NCBI GenBank assembly: GCA_009746045.1
Contig: RPFO01002163.1
Span: 1-22,257, forward strand
DNA length: 22,257 nucleotides
Reading direction: 5' to 3'
DNA from: Mesostigma viride
Lineage: Eukaryota; Streptophyta; Mesostigmatophyceae; Mesostigmatales; Mesostigmataceae
Part shown: piece after piece, positions 8,318-16,093 of the stretch
Layout of the letters: the number at the start of each line of letters is the position of its first letter
How positions within the stretch are numbered: position 1 is the stretch's first letter
Made by a program: the position numbers and the translations under genes
Notes under the pieces: generated by a model
What the model saw: the letters and a program-made list of their open reading frames with translations, nothing else
Database searches by the model: none
What the model was told of the DNA's origin: nothing

Positions 8318-8504
8318 TCTCTGTTATGAGTTCCGATTTAATCTCGTTGCTGCCGTGGACCACAACCTTTCCCTCGCCACCAGCGAGACCTCGCGCGCTA
8401 CGTTTAAGCTGTCGCCTTTCCTTCCCGGTCAGCGGCTTATTCCTGCAATAGAACATCGCCGATTCTAGAAATTCGCGAGGAACGTCGGGGTACAGATCAT
8501 CCAC
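8244..8504 (-). CDS. Hydrophilic 86-codon ORF of unknown function, 5' end uncertain
   Basis: The open frame from 8504 to the TGA at 8244 begins with GTG, not ATG. The first in-frame ATG is codon 17 (8456). An ATG at 8541 in another frame, 13 nt after the ATAAAACG motif (8561-8554), may be the original start, implying a frameshift or misread base. The product is charged, with a K-E-R-R-Q-L-K-R-S-A-R basic helix and an acidic, probably disordered tail. No family is recognised. Its stop forms an ATGA quartet with a possible start for the next gene, like two other junctions in this arm. Confidence 0.45.
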   Translation of the reverse strand: MDDLYPDVPREFLESAMFYCRNKPLTGKERRQLKRSARGLAGGEGKVVVHGSNEIKSELITENEGSRTGVSDADPKDREQDKGQSS

Positions 8505-8553
8505 TGGGCTACCTGGAGCATCTCAGCATCCGAAGCTCCATTCGCACCGAAAT

Positions 8554-8561
8554 CGTTTTAT
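8554..8561 (-). promoter_or_regulatory. Promoter-like motif ATAAAACG
   Basis: Coding-strand ATAAAACG 50-60 nt upstream of the gene ending at 8244. It is identical to the core of the motifs at 2621-2629 and 14554-14561. It lies in the AT-rich gap between two genes. Confidence 0.4.
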
Positions 8562-8577
8562 GATCTGTTTAGAAAAT

Positions 8578-9129
8578 TTATCCGCGAGCTCGAACCGGCC
8601 CTTTATCGCCCACGGGGACACCTTCCGTCACGTGATGTTTGTCTCGTAGGTGAGTATTCAACCTCCGACTATCGACAAACGTATTTTTGCAGCCCGGGAC
8701 CGTGCAATTGACTCTATCGGTCACGTTGGCGACTCGCACTCTGGGACGAGGCGGCGTCCTCGCGATGGGGTCTCTAGCAGCTGGCGGAGGCGCGGATCCC
8801 ACGATCTCTACGCGGAGAGGTTCGTCAGACCCTGCGCCGAGGACAGCAGCCGGTTCTGGAGCCGGAACGGAGGCCGGTTGGTCGTAGGCGGACAATGGTG
8901 GGTAGACTACAGGGCGAGAGTTTGCAGCGAGAGCCGCCAACAACATCGCGTCCTTAAACCCGCGGACTTCGGCGACCTTCCCCTTCTTCGCGGGACGGGT
9001 CACATGGGGCGAGTGGATGACAATCGAGTTCGTCAGCGCGGTCGTCGCGGTCTTCTTCGGGTGAGCGCGGGCCTTGCGCGGGGCTTTGGACGGTTTCTTG
9101 GCGGGTCGTTTCGATGTCTTTCGTGGCAT
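8578..9129 (-). CDS. Basic histone-tail-like protein with a C-terminal C2H2 zinc finger
   Basis: Intact, 183 residues. Residues 1-50 are Lys/Arg/Pro/Ala-rich, like a histone H1 tail or protamine (MPRKTSKRPAKKPSKAPRKA). A Pro/Ala-rich linker follows (about 70-130), then a single C2H2 finger: C142-x4-C147-x12-H160-x4-H165, with F151 and L157 as core hydrophobics. Inference: a DNA-binding protein that either condenses the genome in the capsid or regulates late genes; the location within the structural block favours a packaged protein. The coding strand upstream (9130-9157) has a TTTAAAATC TATA-like stretch, so it may have its own promoter. No homologue is claimed beyond the zinc-finger class. 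Confidence 0.7.
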   Translation of the reverse strand: MPRKTSKRPAKKPSKAPRKARAHPKKTATTALTNSIVIHSPHVTRPAKKGKVAEVRGFKDAMLLAALAANSRPVVYPPLSAYDQPASVPAPEPAAVLGAGSDEPLRVEIVGSAPPPAARDPIARTPPRPRVRVANVTDRVNCTVPGCKNTFVDSRRLNTHLRDKHHVTEGVPVGDKGPVRARG

Positions 9130-9157
9130 GGTGTGTTCTTGAAATATCGCGAAGATT

Positions 9158-10147
9158 TTAAACGAGCCAAGTCACAGCCGCGAAGATCTCTCCACTCGCC
9201 GCCACTCCTGATCTCGAGCGACAGTGCTCGACTTGCGGCTTGATGTACGCGACTGCGCTGCCGGACCCGAGTGTCTTGTCGACGTGCAGTAGTATTTCGT
9301 AGACTCCGTCGGACTCGTCGAATCCGGGCGCGACACGCCACGAAGGACCGACGATGAGTCTGCCAGAACTCCCGGGCTGGTACACAAAGTCGAGAGCGCT
9401 TGCGAGAAATCTGTACGGGTGCCCGATCTCCAGCAAGGGCGGCGCTCCGTGCGTGAACTGCACGCGGCAGTAGAACTTGTCTAGCGTCGTCGCGGGAGGA
9501 ACGATATTCCCATTGTCATCGCGAAAGCTCATGATGCCCTGAGGACCAAGTTCCCAGAGCTCGGGCTGCATGTAATCGTACGCGACGGTCCGCAGTCCGC
9601 GGATAGAAAACGAAACTCTTCTCGCCTCTCGTGCATCCGTATACGCGCACTCGTCTAGCGCCGTGATCAGCCCAATTTCTGTCGGCCCCTCTCCGAAGAA
9701 ACGAGCCGCCGACAGATCCATGAAAATCCCGTCAGGACCGCCGACAAGCGACAAAGGTCGAACTTCGAACGTCGCTGTGAACAGGTGACCGAATTCGTAG
9801 CGAAATGGAGTCGGCATCAGCACGGACACCTGGACATACGGAATATCGCCCACGAACCCGTTACCGATCGCCGAGGTCCCACTCTCCCAATCCGGACCCC
9901 TGTAAATTTGGATGGGTCGCTCGTTGATGCGGTATAGTAAGGCGTCGTCGTATAGTAGACGGACCTCGAACCGGTTTATCATGGGTCGATCCGGAAGCAC
10001 GCCATACACCTTTACCGAATAACTGGTGAGCGGTGTCGCGTGGTTGTATGGTGGGAATTCACAAACAGCGTGGATGACGTTGTCTTTTGACGCCGTGAGT
10101 TGCGCGCGGTAGAGGTTTGTTTCGCCTGGGACAAGCGACGATGTCAT
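9158..10147 (-). CDS. Beta-rich structural protein, about 329 aa
   Basis: Intact. The start is set at ATG 10147 (MTSSLVPGETNLY) because it overlaps the preceding gene's TGA (10146-10144) as ATGA; the frame remains open 12 nt further, but only with a TTG. The sequence is dense in beta strands, with few charged helices and no signal peptide or membrane span. I do not recognise the family. It lies between two structural-looking genes upstream and the basic zinc-finger gene downstream, and is likely translated with its upstream neighbour. Possible roles are a spike, a vertex or a second capsid protein. Function is not established. Confidence 0.65.
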   Translation of the reverse strand: MTSSLVPGETNLYRAQLTASKDNVIHAVCEFPPYNHATPLTSYSVKVYGVLPDRPMINRFEVRLLYDDALLYRINERPIQIYRGPDWESGTSAIGNGFVGDIPYVQVSVLMPTPFRYEFGHLFTATFEVRPLSLVGGPDGIFMDLSAARFFGEGPTEIGLITALDECAYTDAREARRVSFSIRGLRTVAYDYMQPELWELGPQGIMSFRDDNGNIVPPATTLDKFYCRVQFTHGAPPLLEIGHPYRFLASALDFVYQPGSSGRLIVGPSWRVAPGFDESDGVYEILLHVDKTLGSGSAVAYIKPQVEHCRSRSGVAASGEIFAAVTWLV

Positions 10148-11793
10148 GTAATTGCCCAATATGCTACATTCACGCGGCGACGTGCCCTGTGGGTGAGAGT
10201 AATCGTATCGCCTGATGAAAGGTAGAGACCGGTCGGGTTCGTAGTAGTCAGGGAAACGAATTCAGTGTCTGTCGTATCGTCGATCAACTCGCACTTGTTG
10301 TAAATCGTCTGGTTGGCACTATCCAGATGAAAAACGATCCTAACTTGACCGGGTGCGTACGGGGCTACGATCCCAGTCGGCGAGGCTGTAAAAATGCCCG
10401 TTACTGAATTTGTCAACTTGGTCATAGTGCTCAGACGATCGGGAGGAAAGTGCGAGATGTATCGCTCGATAACTCCGTCAGAGCGTCGCCGGAACGCCAC
10501 CCAAAAATACGTCTCGCCGGACCACGTCGCGTTTAACGTATATTGTGTGGCCGCTTTCCGGTTCTGATACAGACCGATTGATCCGTTTGCCTTGTCTATA
10601 CTGATCCCGCACACCGACCACCAGTTGTCGGATGCTCCTTGGTTCCTCCAGCAGTTGTGCCCATCCGTAAATGCGGGGTGGTATTTGCCGGTGATGTCAT
10701 TGTGGTCCGAGAGAGAGACGAAAGCGCTGCCAGACGGTACAACGAGCTCGAAGCATATCAGGAACGGGCCGTCGATCTCTTCGTCGGTAAACACGACGCA
10801 CTTCTCTGGGGGCGTGACGTCGTTCGAGGACAACGCGTAAAAACTCGCGGGTGTAGGTATGAGCTCGTACTTGTCATGTGTAGGCTGCAGTGTTGTCGCG
10901 GGGTCTCGCGAGAAATTTAAGAGACTATGGAACGTCGTGGGAGGTCCGCTCACTGTCACGGTCTCTCCGGTAAGGTTCGGGACGTCTCGCGGACATGAGA
11001 AGCGAGGCGTGATTTGGGCCGTTTTCTGCGATGAATGCGGCAGAAGATGGTCAAAAAGATTTGCCCCAGTGACAGATCCGATCACAGTCCCGTCCGCGAC
11101 GATCGCGTAATTTGCGGGCGTCTGCGTGCCGTCGCCCCATCCCGTGGTATGGTCTGCGTACATCTGCACGCCAATCCTCGCCGGTCTCGTCGTTGTAAAG
11201 TAATGGCTCGGTGTTCGAATCGCCGGGACGAGTGGGTCTGTCTTCACTACGCCCACGACAGCAATTTTTCGCTGAGTGGCAGACGTAGTCATCGTCGCGT
11301 CGTTGTAGATCGTCACATCGGCCGACACGAGCTTCCCATGATCCGCCGACGTCAATGTGCACGTGACCGCGTCCTCTCCGCGCAGTCCCCCGTCCACGTC
11401 AAGCTGAAAACTACCCGCGGCGTCGGTTAACGCGACATTGTCGACTTTCCACGAGATGGGCAGTTTCCGTTGGTAAGCCCGTGGCGTCGTGTTCTTGATT
11501 CCTAGCGTGAGAGGAGGCACGCCGCCGTCGCCAACGACGACCCATGTCTGGTAAGGCGCAGTCGTTCTCCAGTAACTCTCGATCGGCTGGTCGATCCGCC
11601 CGACGTCCCAGGCCGTTAACGGGGAGTACGTGCGCGTGATGTGGATACTGTAGGGCATCCGCTGTATTCTGTTCAAGTCTCTCGTAGTAGCGAACCCGAT
11701 TTGCTCGTAGCTCATCAGTTTGCCGAAGTAGGCATGGCTCATGCTTCCGAAATGGATGTCATCGATGTATGGACCGTCTACCGTTTGACTCAT
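10144..11793 (-). CDS. Large beta-rich virion protein, possible spike/fibre (549 aa)
   Basis: Intact and the longest uninterrupted reading frame in the element. The start is ATG 11793 (MSQTVDGPYIDDIHFG), in an ATGA quartet. The middle (about residues 110-290) looks like Ig-like sandwiches: alternating Thr/Val strands such as D-A-V-T-C-T-L-T-S-A-D-H-G. The region 345-470, with paired Trp residues (C-W-R-N-Q-G-A-S-D-N-W-W) and W-S-G-E-T-Y-F-W-V-A-F-R, resembles a lectin-like or SPRY-like sandwich, though I cannot assign a family. No transmembrane segment is seen. Inference: a surface or vertex protein. Its survival without frameshift, at 1.65 kb, contrasts with the broken capsid gene. Confidence 0.65.
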   Translation of the reverse strand: MSQTVDGPYIDDIHFGSMSHAYFGKLMSYEQIGFATTRDLNRIQRMPYSIHITRTYSPLTAWDVGRIDQPIESYWRTTAPYQTWVVVGDGGVPPLTLGIKNTTPRAYQRKLPISWKVDNVALTDAAGSFQLDVDGGLRGEDAVTCTLTSADHGKLVSADVTIYNDATMTTSATQRKIAVVGVVKTDPLVPAIRTPSHYFTTTRPARIGVQMYADHTTGWGDGTQTPANYAIVADGTVIGSVTGANLFDHLLPHSSQKTAQITPRFSCPRDVPNLTGETVTVSGPPTTFHSLLNFSRDPATTLQPTHDKYELIPTPASFYALSSNDVTPPEKCVVFTDEEIDGPFLICFELVVPSGSAFVSLSDHNDITGKYHPAFTDGHNCWRNQGASDNWWSVCGISIDKANGSIGLYQNRKAATQYTLNATWSGETYFWVAFRRRSDGVIERYISHFPPDRLSTMTKLTNSVTGIFTASPTGIVAPYAPGQVRIVFHLDSANQTIYNKCELIDDTTDTEFVSLTTTNPTGLYLSSGDTITLTHRARRRVNVAYWAIT

Positions 11794-12388
11794 AACGACG
11801 GGGTCGAGCGCGCCGAGGACCTGGACGCTGTAGACGCTTTTCCGCTGCTACTGCCCCGGTGACAGTGTAGGGGAGCCGAATCCGAATGTCCTGGTTGTTC
11901 GATACTGTGAACGTGGTTCCTGGCGCGGAAAGTGTTCCGTCTTCATACTCTAACACAAACGTCGCGGTCGGATCAGGAAGGGCCGTATACCCGACGCCGT
12001 GTTGATCGAATAGCCAGTCGATCTGTTCGCGCGTCAGAATACGATCCGCGACGATCTGGGACATGCGCGAATATTGGTCCATCAGCCATAGAGACGAGAT
12101 CCGGATCCAGCCAGCGACGATTCCGCCGTCGACCTCAAGCATGCCACTCGACTCGCCATTGCTGGTCACTGTCCAGTCGGAATGATTATCGCCGAGTCGG
12201 AGCCTTGTCGGTGCTCCTGGGTACATGTATCGTACCCCGTTGATCGTGACGTGCCTGTCGAACGGGTGAACCGCGAGCTGGAGAGCTTGCACATCGCTCT
12301 CGACGTCCGCGATTCGTTCGTCTACCCCGTCTTCCACCAGTCCTGTTGCGATATTGAAGCCGGACGCGTTTGAGCTCACGACAACCAT
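11759..12388 (-). CDS. Fibre-base-like protein with N-terminal heptads (209 aa), first gene of left arm
   Basis: It starts at ATG 12388, 38 nt from the divergent gene, and is the promoter-proximal gene of the left arm. Residues about 15-45 (VEDGVDERIADVESDVQAL) form a short coiled coil typical of trimeric fibres, followed by beta-rich sequence. The last 25 residues are Arg-rich and look out of frame. A different frame there reads hydrophobic strands and runs into the downstream gene's start, while the third frame ends in the ATGA quartet. A single-base error near 11840 would therefore change the tail from 209 residues to an ATGA-coupled end or a fusion with the next gene. No family is recognised. 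Confidence 0.6.
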   Translation of the reverse strand: MVVVSSNASGFNIATGLVEDGVDERIADVESDVQALQLAVHPFDRHVTINGVRYMYPGAPTRLRLGDNHSDWTVTSNGESSGMLEVDGGIVAGWIRISSLWLMDQYSRMSQIVADRILTREQIDWLFDQHGVGYTALPDPTATFVLEYEDGTLSAPGTTFTVSNNQDIRIRLPYTVTGAVAAEKRLQRPGPRRARPRRYESNGRRSIHR

Positions 12389-12426
12389 CTCTATGAATAA
12401 TATCTCACATTAAAAGTATAGCACCC
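12389..12426. promoter_or_regulatory. Divergent (bidirectional) promoter region between the two arms
   Basis: Only 38 bp separate the start codons of the minus-strand and plus-strand blocks. The gap is AT-rich (ATGAATAATATCTCAC, then CATTAAAAGTATAGC) and is the single switch point of transcription direction in the element. TATA-like ATTAAAAG faces the plus gene and TATTATTC-type sequence faces the minus gene. Both leaders must be very short. Confidence 0.5.
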
Positions 12427-12969
12427 ATGGACCAGGTTCCCGAAGCTCCTGATTCGCCAAAGACCTCCGTCGACGTCGAGGAAGATCCCGCGCCACAACA
12501 GGAAACTCCCAATACAGTGTACATCCCGCCTCACCCGCCGAAAGGCCCGAGAGGCAAGCGATTGACGGAAGAGCAGCGTGCGGCATTGCGCGAGAAGATG
12601 CGGCCGTACATGCAGAAACGAAACGAAGAGCGGGCGAAGAAGCGACAGGAGGAGCGAGAAGCGGAGATTACCAAGCGAAAGGTTCTGGAGAAGGAACTCG
12701 AAATCCAGAGGCAGCGTTTGGTCGAGCTCGAATTGGAAGAGAAGAAGAACAAATACCGAATCGAACGCCTGTTGGCCGCCGAAGAGGTCGCGGCAACCCC
12801 CTCGGAAACGCCTCGCCCACGTCGCGGGAGAAAGCCGAAGGCCGAGGTCGAGGAAGAGGAACGTCAGCGGGCCGCGAATCCACTTCCGGACGTGCGGACA
12901 ACTACGCCGTATGAGCAGAAGATGCTGGCAATCCGCGCGCAACTGCTCGCTAGCTTAAACGACGATTAA
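12427..12969 (+). CDS. Charged coiled-coil protein with an AT-hook (180 aa)
   Basis: Intact. Residues 1-40 are acidic and proline-rich, and about 45-120 form one long charged helix or coiled coil (repeated K, R and E). RRGRKPK at 132-138 is an AT-hook core, and the C-terminus is a short amphipathic helix. Inference: a DNA-binding scaffold or packaging-associated protein; it is the first gene of the right arm and directly precedes the packaging ATPase (20-nt gap). An early regulator is equally possible. No specific family is recognised. Confidence 0.65.
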   Translation: MDQVPEAPDSPKTSVDVEEDPAPQQETPNTVYIPPHPPKGPRGKRLTEEQRAALREKMRPYMQKRNEERAKKRQEEREAEITKRKVLEKELEIQRQRLVELELEEKKNKYRIERLLAAEEVAATPSETPRPRRGRKPKAEVEEEERQRAANPLPDVRTTTPYEQKMLAIRAQLLASLNDD

Positions 12970-12989
12970 TTATCTATTCATTGTAATAA

Positions 12990-13864
12990 ATGACCGTCAT
13001 TGAAAGCATTCATATCGAGACTCCACTAGCGAATAAGGACCTGAAAGTAAAGTACGCAAAAGCTCGCCAGGTTCCAGCCAATGCGCCACGGTTGCATTTT
13101 ATCGCTAGTTTCGTAGGTATGCGCGGGACTGGGAAGACCACCTCAGCTATTAACATGCTGAAGGCTTATTTTGATGCCCATTCATTTGACAAGCTGTACC
13201 TCATCTCTGGATCCGCGACGACAGAGCCGAAGTATAAGCTCCTACCGACACCCGCCATGTCCATGGAGACGTACACGGACAATGACTTTAATCAGATGGT
13301 GGCTAATATCAAGAAGGACCTCACAGAGTACGAAGAGTACCAACGCGACATGGCTATATGGGAGAGATTCAAGAAAGACTTCTTGGATGGCGACAAGAGC
13401 GAGGACGACATGGATCTCAACATGTACCTGACCTCGACAGGCTACAATTCAAAGAGCCCCAGACGCGGTTCCGGTACGGTCCTCCCTCGTCCGTCATTTT
13501 GATAGACGACATGGCAGGATCAAAATTGTATCGCTCGGATTCTAAGGGCCCCGTCTCGTCGTTCGCATTTAAGCATCGACACCTACTGACTCGATGGTAT
13601 TCGTGAATCAATCGTTCACATCGGCCGGCGTGCCCCGGTCAGTGCGCGCGAACGTCTCTTTCTCGTCCTGTTTCGTACGAAGGATCGGCGAGCCTCGCGG
13701 CAGATTGCTGAGGAAAGCGCGGGCCATACCAGCCCCGAGGATTTCCTTGCGCTTGGGAATTGCGACGAAAGACTCGCCTCATGATTTCCTTGCCGTCGAC
13801 AACGACGAACCGAACGACGAGAAACGACCGGAAAAACTTCAACTTCCTTGTGATCAAAAAATAA
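12990..13864 (+). pseudogene. A32-like genome-packaging ATPase (frameshifted)
   Basis: Identified by GMRGTGKTT (residues 43-51; Walker A, nt 13116-13142) and V-I-L-I-D-D-M (Walker B, nt 13493-13513). A later block, V-N-Q-S-F-T-S-A-G-V-P-R-S-V-R-A-N (nt about 13600-13650), is a typical sensor region of the family. Known: these FtsK/HerA-superfamily ATPases pump DNA into DJR capsids. The protein is spread over three frames: the first 170-codon frame ends at 13502, but Walker B is in another frame from about 13440; the frame changes again near 13595, 13658, 13790 and 13830, with a basic tail ending at TAA 13864. At about 290 codons the total is normal for the family. Either the copy is a pseudogene or the sequence has many indel errors here. 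ATG 12990 is clear. Confidence 0.8.
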
Positions 13865-13889
13865 TCTGTGCTCTATTATATACACGCGA

Positions 13890-14387
13890 ATGGATCTGAA
13901 GCAGGCTTACCCAAACGCTTTCCACGAGTCTTCGCCAGCTCTCCCACCCATCCGGATCGAGGAGAAAGCGCCCTCGAAGAGTTCGTACCAGCGCAGGCTT
14001 GATAGGCGAGAGCTCATCCTTAACGTGTCGACGCTCGTTCGTTACTTGACCGGGGCCAGGGTCTCCTCGAAGACTCACGAGAGGTTGGCGGCGTTCGTGC
14101 GAGAGTGTGGGTATGACGGCGAGCTCCCGCCGACACACACCGGAATCGGGCACGAATGTCGACAGAAATTGATGTCCATCATCGCGTCCAAACGAAAGCC
14201 GAGAAATCCTCCTCCTCCGCCAAAATCTCCCCGGGCACCGAAAATTAAAAAGGAAAAAATTCCTCGTACCCCTAAGAAACGCGGGAGACCGGCTGGGTCG
14301 AAAGACACGAAGCCGCGGACTCATAACATTGACCCCGCGACAGGACGACCACGACCATGGGGCAGGCCGAAGAAGTCGAAACTGTAA
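13890..14387 (+). CDS. AT-hook DNA-binding protein (165 aa), unknown role
   Basis: Intact. An N-terminal helical domain (about 35-100, containing LVRYLTGARVSS and E-C-R-Q-K-L-M-S-I-I) is followed by a strongly basic, proline-rich tail (101-165) with AT-hook motifs at KKRGRPAGS (129-137) and GRPRPWGRPKK (152-162). Inference: a DNA-binding or nucleoid protein, or a regulator. It starts 25 nt after the ATPase stop. The sequence CTATTATATACAC just before the ATG offers a TATA element. The 3' end is followed by a compound hairpin at 14408-14439. No family is recognised. Confidence 0.65.
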   Translation: MDLKQAYPNAFHESSPALPPIRIEEKAPSKSSYQRRLDRRELILNVSTLVRYLTGARVSSKTHERLAAFVRECGYDGELPPTHTGIGHECRQKLMSIIASKRKPRNPPPPPKSPRAPKIKKEKIPRTPKKRGRPAGSKDTKPRTHNIDPATGRPRPWGRPKKSKL

Positions 14388-14407
14388 ATGCGTTTATATG
14401 TGGAAAT

Positions 14408-14439
14408 TTCCGTGGAATTCCGCTCTAGCGGCCGCGGAA
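14408..14439 (+). terminator. Compound GC-rich hairpin, possible 3'-end signal
   Basis: TTCCGTGG (14408-14415) pairs with CCGCGGAA (14432-14439), allowing one G-T pair, and encloses AATT plus an inner hairpin CCGC-TCTA-GCGG (14420-14431). It follows the preceding stop codon by 21 nt. Hairpins after stop codons are known in several virus groups with this type of capsid. The assignment is inferred from position and structure. Confidence 0.45.
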
Positions 14440-14463
14440 GCTATCGAGAGTTAACCTAACCAG

Positions 14464-14531
14464 GGAGTGTCCCACCGACCGAAGGTCGGTTCCTCCGAAG
14501 CGAAGACGCGGCTTCGAATCCCGGTGGAAGC
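14464..14531 (+). other. Structured tRNA-like region, not a convincing tRNA
   Basis: Contains perfect stems ACCGACC-GAA-GGTCGGT (14474-14490) and CGAAGC/GCTTCG (14496-14516), and GCTTCGAATCC, one base away from a B box. No 5' acceptor strand pairs with the 3' end, and the position-33 U expected before an anticodon is absent. It could be a decayed tRNA, a tRNA-derived piece or an unrelated structured element. Confidence 0.35.
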
Positions 14532-14553
14532 AAGTAAATCGTACTTTTTTGCA

Positions 14554-14561
14554 ATAAAACG
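14554..14561 (+). promoter_or_regulatory. Promoter-like motif ATAAAACG
   Basis: Lies 77 nt upstream of the small ORF and recombinase unit. It has the same octamer as upstream of two left-arm genes. The surrounding DNA is AT-rich. Confidence 0.4.
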
Positions 14562-14637
14562 ACCTATTTATCATTTTTTGTAACAAACGCTCGTTCACAC
14601 TCGAATTAATTTCTCTGCATAAGGATATACGAGTCTC

Positions 14638-14817
14638 ATGGTTTCAAGGACAGCGGACGAACTCCGAATGCGACGAGAAGCGCAGGCTAGATACCGGCAG
14701 AAATACCCGGACCGGGCAGCTCTCCAGGTCATGCGCGCGATGGCCAAGAAAGACGCTTGGATGCCTACCGAGAAATGGCTCCAGAAGCACGGGACAGACT
14801 GCGACGAGGTAAAGTGA
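14638..14817 (+). CDS. Small basic 59-aa ORF upstream of the recombinase
   Basis: ATG 14638 to TGA 14817. The product is helical and basic: MVSRTADELRMRREAQARYR, then a KYPDRAALQVMRAMAKK segment. It is in the same frame as the recombinase but separated by this TGA and a TAA at 14851-14853. It could be a small regulatory protein, or the decayed N-terminus of a longer recombinase. The 99-nt gap to the recombinase ATG has no other ORF I would defend. The size is modest, but the codon use resembles neighbouring genes. Confidence 0.5.
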   Translation: MVSRTADELRMRREAQARYRQKYPDRAALQVMRAMAKKDAWMPTEKWLQKHGTDCDEVK

Positions 14818-14916
14818 TCCGGCAGAACGCGGACCTCCCGAGCGGGATTGTAAGTCGCGGACACTCGCCCGGTCTCGCGAGCACCCACGAGCAAGCTGTG
14901 GACACTCGCCGAGGTC

Positions 14917-15900
14917 ATGGAGACCGCCCAGCAAGTCAGGCCGGAGAACCAGCCCGTGGCTACCGTGCAAGGAGACAGGGTCATTAAGACGGCTAAGGGC
15001 GCGACAGTGGCTACTGTTAAGCAGTACGTCGGACGCGTTGGACAGATCCTTGACGCTCTTGGATGCAGCCGGACAGAACCCGTCACGTGTCTCCTGGACG
15101 TCGATAAAGTCATCTCGACAATCCAGAACATGAAGAGGGGAGACGCGACGGGAGCAAGAACGGCCCGCGCTAATCTCTCGGCTGCAATAAACGGAATAAA
15201 CAAAATCTTCCCACTATCTCGCCAACTTCCGGCAACTGTCGTCGAGGCCTACAAGACTCAACAGGCCATCGAGCAGGAAGGGCGACTAACCATCGACGCG
15301 TATGTCAGCGAGAACGTGCCGCCAGCTTACGATTTCAAGACGCTCCAATCGATCCACAGGTCCGTCGCAGACCCGAACAGCGATGAAAAATTGATGGGGT
15401 ACCTTTACCTCAGCGGGAAGAGCCTCCCGCCTACTCGGTACAACTATCACGATGTCAAATTCGTGAACGATGAGAGCGAGATAGGACCACACGAGAACGC
15501 GTTCATTGTCCCCGAGAACCGGTTCGTAATTCGACACCACAAGACGGCGAAAGACCTCGGACCGATCGATTTCGTCGTCCCGCCGTCGATGAAAGCGTTC
15601 CGGGAAATCCTCAAAGCCCGCTCGACGAACGGGAAATGGCTGTTCCCGGCCGGCAGAGGACGGGGACATATCAGCAAATCAGTGTTTGGCGAGCGATACC
15701 GCGCGACTTATCACGGAATCCTCAACACTCGGCGGGCGTTCGTCACGGCGTTCGTGAAAAGAGCGACGTCCGCGGAACGGATCAAATATGCAAAGGGGAT
15801 GGCACACTCCCCGGCGATGGCGATCCGGTATGAGCGGAACGATCAATTGGATCCCGCGACTCTGGAGAAAGCAAGAAAGATGGACGATGAAGACGTTTGA
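14917..15900 (+). CDS. Tyrosine recombinase (integrase)
   Basis: Intact, 327 residues. The catalytic set is visible in order: R174 (in LPPTRYNYHDV), K209 (in I-R-H-H-K-T), R272 or R273 (I-L-N-T-R-R, the HxxR box, with Asn or Leu replacing the usual His), H297 (G-M-A-H-S-P) and Y305 (A-I-R-Y). The N-terminal half (about 25-110) is helical and would be the core-binding domain. Known: tyrosine recombinases integrate and excise polinton-like viruses and Crypton-type elements through a 3'-phosphotyrosine intermediate. Inference: it made the junctions at 2090-2151 and 21399-21465, whose inverted-arm architecture suits this enzyme. It is one of the few enzymatic genes here without a frameshift and may still be functional. 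A hairpin follows 35 nt downstream. Confidence 0.88.
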   Translation: METAQQVRPENQPVATVQGDRVIKTAKGATVATVKQYVGRVGQILDALGCSRTEPVTCLLDVDKVISTIQNMKRGDATGARTARANLSAAINGINKIFPLSRQLPATVVEAYKTQQAIEQEGRLTIDAYVSENVPPAYDFKTLQSIHRSVADPNSDEKLMGYLYLSGKSLPPTRYNYHDVKFVNDESEIGPHENAFIVPENRFVIRHHKTAKDLGPIDFVVPPSMKAFREILKARSTNGKWLFPAGRGRGHISKSVFGERYRATYHGILNTRRAFVTAFVKRATSAERIKYAKGMAHSPAMAIRYERNDQLDPATLEKARKMDDEDV

Positions 15901-15934
15901 TTGATTCTGTCGCTATCTGAAATAGAATTGTCGC

Positions 15935-15957
15935 CTTTTAATACGTAGTATTAAAAG
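15935..15957 (+). terminator. Hairpin after the recombinase gene
   Basis: A perfect 10-bp stem CTTTTAATAC/GTATTAAAAG with a 3-nt GTA loop, followed within about 10 nt by a run of six T (15966-15971). It starts 35 nt after the recombinase stop and is likely a transcription-end or RNA-processing signal. The remainder of 15901-16093 is AT-rich and probably holds the promoter of the replication gene. Confidence 0.55.
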
Positions 15958-16093
15958 TCCCGGGTTTTTTGGCTATTGAGAAAGTCGAATTGTTTATTGA
16001 TTAATAAAATCCACTTCCTTCCAATCAGAAAAAAAATCAGTCTCGTTTCGGCCAGAAAATAAAATCTAAGCCTACAGGTATAGAACTTTGATC

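Noticed and set aside
14415-14437. Cloning-vector polylinker (GAATTC close to GCGGCCGC)
   Set aside because: The bases form part of a self-consistent hairpin, and the adjacent sequence does not resemble a vector.
14464-14531. A functional tRNA gene
   Set aside because: No 5' acceptor strand pairs with the 3' end, the T-stem mispairs, and U33 is missing.
14595-15203. 202-codon minus ORF over the recombinase start
   Set aside because: It is antisense to the recombinase, with no domain and no matching gene order.
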